A stretch of DNA of 64,000 bases from Deltaproteobacteria bacterium (GTDB lineage Bacteria > Myxococcota_A > UBA796 > SXON01). The first letter of the stretch is position 1, and each line of letters opens with the position of its first letter. The stretch lies in contig CANFCK010000006.1 in the NCBI GenBank assembly GCA_947445035.1, positions 62,001 through 126,000 on the forward strand, written 5' to 3'. A model generated the notes under the pieces. That model did not search any database and had not been told where the DNA came from. It worked only from the letters and a program-made list of their open reading frames with translations. This document shows positions 8,498-17,400 of this stretch, one piece after another. Made by a program: the position numbers and the translations under genes.

Positions 8498-10642
8498 TTG
8501 AACGAAAATAAGCTCGGCTCCCCTGTGGAGTCGCCCTTCGCGGCGACCATCGATCGCCTCATGCGTGAGGCCGTGGCGTCGCCCGTTTTGCTGGCTGCGT
8601 GCGTGGTCTTCTCGCTGCTGCCGGCCTGTATCTTTGCCTTCGCGGAGCTGCCGCTGCGTTCGCATGCCATCATCTCCGCAGTGGTAATGGCGGTTTCGGT
8701 GTGGACGCTGCGGCGCCTGCCGAACTGGCGGCTCGCGGTCGCGCTTTTGAGCGTCTGCATGTCGGTGAGGTACGTCGTGTGGCGAGGTCTCGCGACGCTC
8801 GCGCTCGACAATCCCGCCGACGCCGTGCTGAGCATCCTGTTGTACGGTGCCGAGATCTACGGCGTAGGCGTGCTGATCCTGGGGTACTTCCAGACCTCCA
8901 TCATGCAGCCGCGGGTGCCTGTGGCCCTCCCTCCGGACGAGACGCTTCCGAGCGTGGACGTCTACATCCCGACCTATAACGAAGGGGTGGAGATCGTTCG
9001 GCGCACGATCATCGGCGCGCGGGCGATCGACTGGCCGCGCAAGATGGTGTACGTGCTCGACGACGGTCGGCGCCCGGAGATGAAGGCCCTCGCGGCCGAG
9101 CTGGGGGTCGAATACCTCACCCGCAGCGACAACCGCCACGCCAAAGCCGGGAACATCAACGCGGCGCTGAGGGTCACCACCGGCGAGTACATCGCGATCT
9201 TCGACTGCGACCACGTGCCGGTTCGGAGCTTCTTGCGCCTCACGATGGGCTTTTTGCTTCGCGACCCGCGCTGCGGCCTGGTCCAGACCCCCCATCACTT
9301 CTACAACCCCGACCCCTTCGAGCGAAACCTGTGGTTGGAGGACATCGTTCCCCCGGAACAGGAGATGTTCTACCACGCGGTACAGATCGGGAACGACTTC
9401 TGGAATTCCGCCTTCTTCTGCGGCAGCTGCGCGGTGCTCCGCCGTACCGCGATCGAGAGCGTCGGCGGCATCGCGGTGGAGACCGTCACCGAGGACGCCC
9501 ACACGGCGCTTCGGCTCCATGCGGAAGGGTGGCGGTCCGCGTATCTGGACATTCCGCAAGCGGCGGGACTTGCGACGGAACGGTACGCGTTCCATGTTGC
9601 CCAACGCATGCGGTGGGCGCGCGGGATGACGCAGATCCTCCGTCTCGACAATCCACTTTTCAAGCGGGGTCTCACCTGGGCGCAGCGGCTCAACTACCTC
9701 AACGCCATCCAGCACTTCCAGTTCGGCATCCCGCGGATGGTCTACCTGACCGCGCCGACGCTCTTCTTGCTCTTCGGCATCCACCCCCTGCGCGCGAACC
9801 CCTGGGAAGTCATCGCGTACGGCATGCCCCACATCTTCTTGAGCCTCATCGGTGGCCTCGCCGTGGCCCGGTCGGTGCGACACGCCTTTTGGGCCGAGGT
9901 GTACGAAACCGCGCTGGCGCCGTACACGGCAGTGGTCACGACGATGGCGTTCATCGCCCCTCGGAGCGGCTCGTTCAACGTCACGGTCAAGGGCAGCCAG
10001 CTTGATCGGGCCTCGTACGACTTGCGGCACGCGGCGCCCAACCTGCTTCTGCTGCTGATGTGCATCGCCGGACTCATCGTCACGCCAGCACGTTGGGAAA
10101 TGTATCCGGACGAGCGCGGGACGCTGCTGGTGACGGCGTTGTGGAATCTCTACAACGTGGCGATCCTGTCGGCCGCGGTGATGGTGGCGCTCGAACGCCC
10201 GCAGCGTCGGAAGACGTGGCGCGTGAAGCGGGAGCACCTGGTGCGGGTGACCGTGCCATCGCGGCCGGACCTCGGCGTGATGGTGGGCGAAACCATCGAC
10301 ATGAGTGAGGGCGGCATCCGGCTGCGCCTGCCCAGCTTCCCGCTCAATGCCACCGATGTCGTCGTCGATGTAGAGGGCAGCTTCTCGGCGCTTCGCGGGG
10401 CGTCGGGGCAGGTCGTCAAGCGCTTCCGCTCGCAGGGCGAGGCGGACTTGCGTGTTGAGTTCACGGCCCTCCCTCGTGAGGAAGAGGCCAAGGTGGTGGA
10501 GTTGATGTTCTCCGAGCCCGACTCGTGGACGCATCGCCCCCTCAGCCAGCACCCGTTTCAGTCGCTTTTGACCGTGGTCTACGCGCCCTGGCGCGCGCTG
10601 GTTTTGAGCCTGCGTGACGACGAACGGCAGGCCGACGCATGA
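8498..10642 (+). CDS. bcsA: Cellulose synthase catalytic subunit with PilZ domain
   Basis: About 714 residues. It polymerises UDP-glucose into beta-1,4-glucan and threads it across the inner membrane. Numbered from the TTG at 8498, GT2 motifs are DDG (188-190), DCD (236-238), FFCGS, TED (331-333) and QRMRW (369-373). Transmembrane helices flank the GT domain. The C-terminal PilZ domain keeps both c-di-GMP motifs, RKTWR (571-575) and D-x-S-x2-G (601-606), so activation by c-di-GMP is expected. The start is uncertain: TTG 8498, GTG 8525 or ATG 8561 all lie downstream of the promoter and none has a clear ribosome site. It is the first gene of the bcs operon and overlaps the next gene as ATGA. 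Confidence 0.95.
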   Translation: MNENKLGSPVESPFAATIDRLMREAVASPVLLAACVVFSLLPACIFAFAELPLRSHAIISAVVMAVSVWTLRRLPNWRLAVALLSVCMSVRYVVWRGLATLALDNPADAVLSILLYGAEIYGVGVLILGYFQTSIMQPRVPVALPPDETLPSVDVYIPTYNEGVEIVRRTIIGARAIDWPRKMVYVLDDGRRPEMKALAAELGVEYLTRSDNRHAKAGNINAALRVTTGEYIAIFDCDHVPVRSFLRLTMGFLLRDPRCGLVQTPHHFYNPDPFERNLWLEDIVPPEQEMFYHAVQIGNDFWNSAFFCGSCAVLRRTAIESVGGIAVETVTEDAHTALRLHAEGWRSAYLDIPQAAGLATERYAFHVAQRMRWARGMTQILRLDNPLFKRGLTWAQRLNYLNAIQHFQFGIPRMVYLTAPTLFLLFGIHPLRANPWEVIAYGMPHIFLSLIGGLAVARSVRHAFWAEVYETALAPYTAVVTTMAFIAPRSGSFNVTVKGSQLDRASYDLRHAAPNLLLLLMCIAGLIVTPARWEMYPDERGTLLVTALWNLYNVAILSAAVMVALERPQRRKTWRVKREHLVRVTVPSRPDLGVMVGETIDMSEGGIRLRLPSFPLNATDVVVDVEGSFSALRGASGQVVKRFRSQGEADLRVEFTALPREEEAKVVELMFSEPDSWTHRPLSQHPFQSLLTVVYAPWRALVLSLRDDERQADA

Positions 10643-11238
10643 ACACCGAGTGGGAATGTCCGCTTTGTCGGACCACCAACCTCGTGCCCGCGCCGATTTG
10701 CCGGGTGTGCCGTTGTGCGTGGCCGGGGATCCGGGCCCGCGGCGAAGACCGCCCCGACGACGAAGACGACCGCCCCAGCGTGCTCGAGTCCTTGCCCGCG
10801 CCGATGGCGCTGGTCGGTCTGGCGCTGGTGCTTTTCTTCTGGTGGGAACCGGTCACGAGGCCGTTTTCGGTCCCCTCTCAGCACAGCGGTTGGACCACGT
10901 CCGCTCACGTCGAGCGCTCAGACGAGCTCCGTCGCGCGCGCAACGATCTGGTGGGGCTCGCGGACGAAATGCGGGGGACCCTGGGGGAAGGCGGCGCCTT
11001 GACACCCGATTGGAACGACCGCCTTTCGTCGTGTCGCCAACATTGGCAGCTCTATGGGGAGCAGGACCGGGCGCCCCACCTCGCGGGTGTGGAGGTCAAG
11101 CTCCACTCCGCGGTGCTCGAACTCGCCTCGATTCGTTTCCAGCTCAGCTCGGGCGTCAGTCCCAGCGAGCTTTTTCAACGACTGGAATCCGTTTACGCCG
11201 CGCTGTCCCAAGCCGGCGAGGAGCTCAACAATGCGTAA
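10639..11238 (+). CDS. Zinc-ribbon membrane protein inside the bcs operon
   Basis: 199 residues. The N-terminus has CPLC (C7, C10) and CRVC (C21, C24), a likely zinc ribbon in the cytoplasm. An acidic linker follows, then one transmembrane helix (about 54-72, APMALVGLALVLFFWW). The remaining ~120 residues form a periplasmic helical domain. The gene overlaps bcsA as ATGA and bcsB by eight bases, so it is made together with the BcsA/BcsB pair. It matches no standard Bcs accessory protein I recognise (not BcsD, BcsE, BcsF, BcsG or BcsQ). Its topology would let it link the cytoplasmic PilZ/GT side to periplasmic BcsB; that is inference. Confidence 0.8.
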   Translation: MNTEWECPLCRTTNLVPAPICRVCRCAWPGIRARGEDRPDDEDDRPSVLESLPAPMALVGLALVLFFWWEPVTRPFSVPSQHSGWTTSAHVERSDELRRARNDLVGLADEMRGTLGEGGALTPDWNDRLSSCRQHWQLYGEQDRAPHLAGVEVKLHSAVLELASIRFQLSSGVSPSELFQRLESVYAALSQAGEELNNA

Positions 11239-13360
11239 CCTTCCCATCTGCCTGTCCCTGGTGCTCGGGCTCATGTCCACTGCCAACGCGGCTCCGGGCG
11301 AGTTCCCCGCCGCCTCTGGCGTGTACCAGGCGTCACTGGCCGACGAGTTCTTCCTCGGCGACGATCTTCGCCTGGACGGCGTGCACGCGACGCGCAGCAT
11401 CACCTTCACCCGGCCACGAGGGTGGACGCTCATCGCCGATCCGGTGGTCCACGTAGAATTCGAGCACTCGGCGGCGCTGATTCCGGACCGCTCCCACCTC
11501 ACCGTCTCGGTCAACGATCACCCGATCGGCACCATCACGCTGACGGCGGACAACGTGCTCTCGGGGCAGGCGGACATCCGCGTGCCGCGCGGCATGCTCG
11601 AGGACTACAACAAGCTCCAGTTCGACGTCGTTCAGCACTATACCGACGATTGTGAGGACCCCTTCGACGCGGCGTTGTGGACGCGCATCAAGACCAGCAC
11701 CTGGGTCGAGCTGGCCTACGTCCGCAAGCCGATCGAGGCTGAGCTTTTGCAGTGGCCCTACCCGTTGGTCGACAAGCTCGGGTACGGTCCGACCCTGGTG
11801 ACGCTGGTCACGCCCGGTGGACCCTCCCGCGACACCGTCGCAGCGCTGGGTACGGTCGGTTTCGCCCTCGGCCGGCTGGCCGACTACCGCGAGGTCGAGG
11901 CTGCGGATCCGGTCGCCTCCGCCGCCGCAGCATTGACGCCGGCGCTCATCATCGGCACGGCCGCTGAGATCCCCGAAGCGCTCGCGCTGACCGGAGTTTC
12001 GGAGCTGGCCGACGACCAGGGCCTCGTGGCGATGATTCCCAATCCCAGCGACCCGACCCTGCCGGTCATCGTCGTCACCGGTGGGGGCTCGGTCGGTCTG
12101 CAGCGAGCCGCGCAGGCCCTTGCGGGACAGGACCGCTACCAGGTGCTCTCCGGCTCGGTGTCCTTCGTCAACGCGTTGACCCCGGCCAACCCGCCGCCCA
12201 CCCGCCAGAACCCGCTCGCCGCTCCGCCGGCCTCGAAGTTCACCCTCGCTGACCTGGGCATCGCGGCGCAGACCGTCCGCGGCTACTACCCCGCCAGCAT
12301 CCGCGTGCCGTTGCGTTTGGAAGGGGATGCCCTCGCCCAGCCGGGCGGTGGCAGCATCCGGGTCGACTACGCCTACTCCGCGCAGCTCGACAGTCGGCTG
12401 TCGACGATGGAGGTCCGGCTCGGCGGGCTGACGCTCCGAAGCGTGCCTCTGGACAAGGTCTCCGGCGAGGCGACGGCCTCGGTCTCGGTGCCCTTGCCTC
12501 AGGACCTCGTCGAGCCCGCGTCCAACATCGACATCGTGTTCCACCTTTTCCCTCGCGAGTTCGACGAGTGCGAGCGGGTCTCGGACAAGCAGCTGTGGGG
12601 AACGGTCTACGCAACGTCGACCATCGACATGGCCCGCGATCACGTCGCGGAGATGCCGGACCTGGGGCTTTTGCGGCACGGCATGTGGCCGTTGACTGCG
12701 CTGCCGGCCGGCGGCGGAACGGTGGTGGTGCTCCCCGACTCCCCGGACGGCCGCGCGGCCTCGGCGGGGCTCGTCATCGCCGCGCGACTCGGTCGGTTGA
12801 CGCACGCTCCCGCCCCCGACTTCACGCTCCTGCGGGCGGTGGACGTCGCCTTCGCGGACCGCCAGGACAAACACTTCATCCTGTTGGTCGATGCGACCGC
12901 CAATGCGCTGTACGACAGCCTCGCCGGCTCGGGCGGGTTGAGCCTCACCGGCGGCCCCGAGCGGTTGTTGGCCAATGGGAAGGATGTGCTCCTCAACGCC
13001 ACGGTCGGGTCACCCTACGGCACGATTGAGGAGACCTTCTCCCCCGCGAACGACCAGCGCGCGGTCTTGGTGCTTCGCGCGCTGCGGGAGGACGGGCTCG
13101 GCCCGTTGGTCGAGGCGGTCACCGACCTGGGCAAGGTCAAGAAGCTCGACGGAAACGTAGTCATCGTCTCTGCCGACGGAGAGTTCCGCTCGCTCGACGT
13201 CGCATCCAAGGCGCAATGGGGCTCGCTGACGGTCGCGACGGCCGCCACGCGCGAGATCAAGGACAACTGGTGGGTGCTCGCCGCCGTCGTCATCGGTGGC
13301 GTGTTCTTGCTCACCGCGTTCGTCAGGGTCTTCGCGCAGGCCCGCAGCAACCGCGACTAG
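11231..13360 (+). CDS. bcsB: Cellulose synthase periplasmic subunit BcsB
   Basis: 709 residues. The signal peptide is MRNLPICLSLVLGLMSTANA. The periplasmic body alternates jellyroll carbohydrate-binding and flavodoxin-like domains (FTRPRGWTLIADPVVHVEF, HPIGTITL). A single C-terminal transmembrane anchor (WWVLAAVVIGGVFLLTAFV) precedes a short basic tail; in known complexes this anchor is needed for BcsA activity. The ATG was chosen because it directly begins the signal peptide and overlaps the upstream gene by eight bases. BcsB guides the nascent glucan through the periplasm. Confidence 0.92.
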   Translation: MRNLPICLSLVLGLMSTANAAPGEFPAASGVYQASLADEFFLGDDLRLDGVHATRSITFTRPRGWTLIADPVVHVEFEHSAALIPDRSHLTVSVNDHPIGTITLTADNVLSGQADIRVPRGMLEDYNKLQFDVVQHYTDDCEDPFDAALWTRIKTSTWVELAYVRKPIEAELLQWPYPLVDKLGYGPTLVTLVTPGGPSRDTVAALGTVGFALGRLADYREVEAADPVASAAAALTPALIIGTAAEIPEALALTGVSELADDQGLVAMIPNPSDPTLPVIVVTGGGSVGLQRAAQALAGQDRYQVLSGSVSFVNALTPANPPPTRQNPLAAPPASKFTLADLGIAAQTVRGYYPASIRVPLRLEGDALAQPGGGSIRVDYAYSAQLDSRLSTMEVRLGGLTLRSVPLDKVSGEATASVSVPLPQDLVEPASNIDIVFHLFPREFDECERVSDKQLWGTVYATSTIDMARDHVAEMPDLGLLRHGMWPLTALPAGGGTVVVLPDSPDGRAASAGLVIAARLGRLTHAPAPDFTLLRAVDVAFADRQDKHFILLVDATANALYDSLAGSGGLSLTGGPERLLANGKDVLLNATVGSPYGTIEETFSPANDQRAVLVLRALREDGLGPLVEAVTDLGKVKKLDGNVVIVSADGEFRSLDVASKAQWGSLTVATAATREIKDNWWVLAAVVIGGVFLLTAFVRVFAQARSNRD

Positions 13361-13366
13361 CCGCCG

Positions 13367-14458
13367 GTGTCTGCCCTCGCCGCCGCATCCGCGCTCCTTT
13401 GGTTGTCCGTGCCCGCGCACGGTCGCGACGGGGCCGAGCTGCGCGCCGCCTGGGTCGACTACCAGAAGGTCTACCTCAGCGCCGACGGCCGGGTGATCGA
13501 CTTCCGTGAGAACGGGGTCACCACCTCGGAGGGGCAGGCCTACGCCATGGTCCGGGCCCTGTGGATGGGCGATCGGGCCACCTTCGACCGGGCGCATCGC
13601 TGGTCCGTCGCAAACCTCCAGGGGGGCGACGAGGGGCGGCTGGCGGCCTGGCGTTGGGGGCGTCGCGACGATGAATCGTATGCGGTCCTCGACGAGCAGC
13701 CCGCGTCTGACGCCGACCAGCTCATGATCTGGGCGCTTTTCGGGGCGGCCAGCCGGTGGAAATCACCCCGTTACGAGTCGATGGCGTTGGCGCTGCTCGA
13801 CCGACTCTGGGCCGAGGAAGTCACTGAGGTGGCGGGGAAGCTGGTCCTTTTGCCGGGGCCGTGGGCGCGGGGCGGGGTGCCACTCCGCGTCAACCCGTCG
13901 TACTTTTTGCCCTTCGCGTGGCGGGAGTTCGCCCGTCGCGACCGAACTCGCCCGTGGATGCGCCTTCTGGACGATGGCTACGAGCTGCTTGCGGCCTGCC
14001 GCAGCCCCAGTGGCCTTCACCAGGATTGGTGCTCTCTCGATCCGGTGACCGGAGCGGTCGTGCCCTCGGCCGAAGCCAAGGACGGCAGTTTCGGTTTCGA
14101 AGCCTTCCGGGTGGGGTGGACGCTGGCGGCCGAGGTGAAGTGGCACCACGAACGACGCGCCCGACGGCTCTTGGGCCCCTACGAAAACTTGCTGGCCCGC
14201 CCCGACGGTCCGGTGAAGATTCCCGGGATCATCGCCGCGGACGGGCGCGCCGCGGTGGACTGGGAATACCCCGGGATGTGGGGCGCCCTTTTGCCGGCGT
14301 GGAGCCTCCGGCGCCCGGCGGTCGCCAGTCGGGTGTGGGCGGAAAAGCTCGCGCCGCTGCGGGCAAGCCACGGCTGGGGGGACCCCAACGACTACTACGG
14401 ACAGAATTGGATCTGGTTCGGGCTCGCCCTATGGCAGAGTAAGGAGGGGCCGGTATGA
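13367..14458 (+). CDS. bcsZ: Endo-beta-1,4-glucanase, GH8, BcsZ
   Basis: 363 residues with a signal peptide ending AHG. It is a GH8 family cellulase that trims or releases glucan in the periplasm. The general-acid Glu is E55 in TTSEGQAYAM, and the DAD motif (D115-A-D117, in ASDADQLMIWAL) matches the GH8 substrate-binding and catalytic region. The GTG start lies six bases after the bcsB stop. Its end overlaps bcsC as ATGA. Length and order (bcsB-bcsZ-bcsC) are canonical. Confidence 0.93.
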   Translation: MSALAAASALLWLSVPAHGRDGAELRAAWVDYQKVYLSADGRVIDFRENGVTTSEGQAYAMVRALWMGDRATFDRAHRWSVANLQGGDEGRLAAWRWGRRDDESYAVLDEQPASDADQLMIWALFGAASRWKSPRYESMALALLDRLWAEEVTEVAGKLVLLPGPWARGGVPLRVNPSYFLPFAWREFARRDRTRPWMRLLDDGYELLAACRSPSGLHQDWCSLDPVTGAVVPSAEAKDGSFGFEAFRVGWTLAAEVKWHHERRARRLLGPYENLLARPDGPVKIPGIIAADGRAAVDWEYPGMWGALLPAWSLRRPAVASRVWAEKLAPLRASHGWGDPNDYYGQNWIWFGLALWQSKEGPV

Positions 14459-17400
14459 TTGTGCTGCTTGCCTCCTTTTGGATCGGTACGGTCGCGCTCG
14501 CGGCGCCGGGCCCCGAGATCGATGCGCTCGCGCACGCGCCGCTGTCGGGTTCCGCGCGGGTGGCGCTCGCCCAAAGCCTGCTGGGCCGGCCTGGGTGGGA
14601 AGAAGTCGGCATCGAGGCGCTTGTCCGCCTTTTGGACGACCCGGCGGTTTCGGGAAGGGCGCGGACGCTTCTGGTAGAGCTGATCGGCAAGACCGACGGC
14701 CGCCCGGGGTGGGCGGGGGTGTACGCCCGCCTGTTGGAGTCTCCGGAGTTTCCGGGTCGCAACCTGATCGTGCTCCGCCATGCCGAAGCGCGCCTCGGGG
14801 ACGCCAGCAGCATGCGAGCAGCGGTCGCCGAGCTGGACCGTCTGCTTCCGAGTGCCGACGCCGCGAGCGCGCGGGCGATGGGCCGGTCGCTGCTTCGGGC
14901 GGGTGAAGCCCGTCGTGCGCAAGCTGCATTCGAGCGTGTCGGCGCCGATGCATCCGCGCGTGAACTCGAGCTCCTGTCGGCCATCGCGGCGGGGGACATG
15001 GCCCGGGCCGGCGAACTGGCGCGGCTGGGCGTTCGGGCGCCCGGCGCGGAGGCCGCGATCGCGGACCCGACGCGGAGTCGTCGTGCCGAGGCGCTGTCCG
15101 CCGCGGGGTACGTGACGATGGCGCGATTGATCCTCGAGGGCGGCGCGGTCGGCGAGGTGGGTTTCCAACTTGCCCAAATCCAACGCCATCAGGGCCACTT
15201 GACCGAGGCGGTGGCTACCTTGTTGCAGCTTTGCCGGGCAAACCCGACTGACGATGCCGCTCGCCGCGAGCTGCTCGCGGTCTACATTCAGCGGCATCGG
15301 TATTTCGACGCGCGCAAGTTGTGCACCGAAACTGAGGTGCAGCTGGCCCTGAGTTTGGACCCCCGCGTGGCGGTCGAAGCTTGGCGTCGCGGCGCCCGCG
15401 CCAATCGACTGCAGTTGCTCGAAGAGGCCGGCCGGGCGGCGGCCGACGACCCGTACATTTCGCGGGAATTGGGCAAGGAGCTGCTGGAGCAGGGGGGGAA
15501 CGACGCGGCGGCGCTGCTTTTGATTGAGCGTGCGCTGGATATCGACCCGCTGGACGACGACGGACTCGGGCTGTCCAACATCCTCGGTCAGCGCACGGGG
15601 GGCGCGGCGAAGGCCGCGGGCCGGCAGCTTTCGGCCGCAGCGCTCGAGGTCAGCCCGGCTCGCCGGCACGCGCGGCTTGCGGCGGCGGCGGACCTCCTGG
15701 TCATGGACGCAGAGGCGCGGAAGCAGACGGGCGACGTAGAGGGGGCTTTGGACCCATATTTTACCGCGCTCTTGATGGACGACCCTGCTCCGTACGAGCT
15801 GCTGGGCGCCGGCGGGCTTTTGTGGCAAGCGCAATACCTTGACGGGGCGCTCGCGCTCTTCACCGAGGGCCAACGCCAGCGCCCGAAGCACGTCCCCGCC
15901 CTGCTCGGCAGGGTTCGCCTGCTCACCCAGTTGGGGCGTGACGACGAAGCCCTTGCGGTCTTGCTCGAATCGCGCTCGCGGGATCCGCAAGTGGCGCTCC
16001 TCCGCCGATTCGTCGAGAATGGCATCCGCTCCCGGGACGCCCGCGCCGCGCACAACGCCGGGGATCTGGAAACCGCGGTGGTCTTGTGGCGGGCGCTTGC
16101 GCGCGAAGTGCCGGACGAGCCGTACTTCCAACATGGTCTCGGGGACGCGCTGGCGGGGTTGGGCGCGTATGCCCAGGCGCTCGAACAGTACCAGGCCGCC
16201 GTAAAGGGGGACCCCAAGGATGCGTGGGCGGTGCTGGGTGGGGCCAACTGTTTGGTTGCCCTCCAAAAACCGGAGGACGCCAGAGCGTTGGTCGCGGACT
16301 TCTACCCTCGGGGGGTGGACCCCGTCGCCGACCACGAGATGCCGAAGGTCCTTGCTCGCGCGTGGCGCGGCACCGCGCTCCGCGAACAAGGCGCTGGCGC
16401 CGTGCTGGATGCGTTCGCCGCCTGGCGGCAAGCCCTGGAGCTTGACCCTGAGGTCTTCGCGATCTCGGGGCTCGCCGCGCTGTACCTCGAACGCGACCAG
16501 CCCGAGGTTGCGCTCGCCTTCGCGGACGAGGCGATCGGGATCGAGGCAGCGTTGGTCGAGCCCGTCGTCACCCGAGCGCGTTCGCTGGAGGTGATGGGTC
16601 GCTGGGACGAAGCGCGCGCGGCTGCCGAGCTGCTCCGCACCCCCACGGCGACGCCCCAGGCGCTCGCCACGCGGCGGGAGATCGTGCAGCGGATCGCGGT
16701 CCAGCAGTCTGAGTATCAGCGCCGAATCGGTGACACCGCCGGCGCGATCGTGCGCCTACGCGAAACGATCGCCGCTGAGGGTGACTCCGCCGACTTGTGG
16801 ACGGCTCTGGCCTCGGCCGCCCTCGACGGGCGTGATTGTGCGACGGCCGTCGACGGAGTTTCGCGGGCGCTCCAGAGCAACCCGAAAAGCCGCTGGTCGC
16901 TGGGCACGACCGTGCGCGCCGCGTCGGTGTGCAAGTCCGCAGAGGCGCTCCACCCCGTGCTTCAAGATGCCGATCGGCGGGCGGGCGGCGGCTTCGCCGC
17001 CGCCGAGCTCCGCTCCGCGGAGTTCGAGCTTTTGGTTCAGCGCGCGGAGGCGCTGCACGCCAGCGGCGACCTCCCCGAGGCGCGGGTTCCGATGCGCTTT
17101 GCGGACGACCTTGCCGGCCATCCGCCCGATGAGTGGGCGCGTCTGGGCGGGGCGTGGCTGGGGCTTGCTTCGCCGCGCGAGGCCGTCACCGCGTTTGCGC
17201 GTGCGCTCGCCGCCGACCCAGGCCATGTCCCGGCGATCATCGGCATGGCGGGCGCGCTGCGCGCCCAGGGGCGCCTGCCAGCCGCTGAGGAGCACCTCCA
17301 AGCGGCGTGGGACCGCACCCGGGATCCGCGCGTCGGCCTCCAGTTGGTGCAGACGATGCTCCAACGGGGGCGCCACCGGCCCGCCGCCGAAGCGCTGGAG

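Noticed and set aside
8465-10552. Long open frame antisense to bcsA (minus strand)
   Set aside because: Its translation is rich in Arg, His and Pro with no domain, and it exactly mirrors a well-supported cellulose synthase gene; it is a GC-rich codon shadow.
14395-16431. Long minus-strand open frame antisense to bcsC
   Set aside because: Low-complexity Arg/Gln-rich translation; the plus strand encodes clear TPR repeats.
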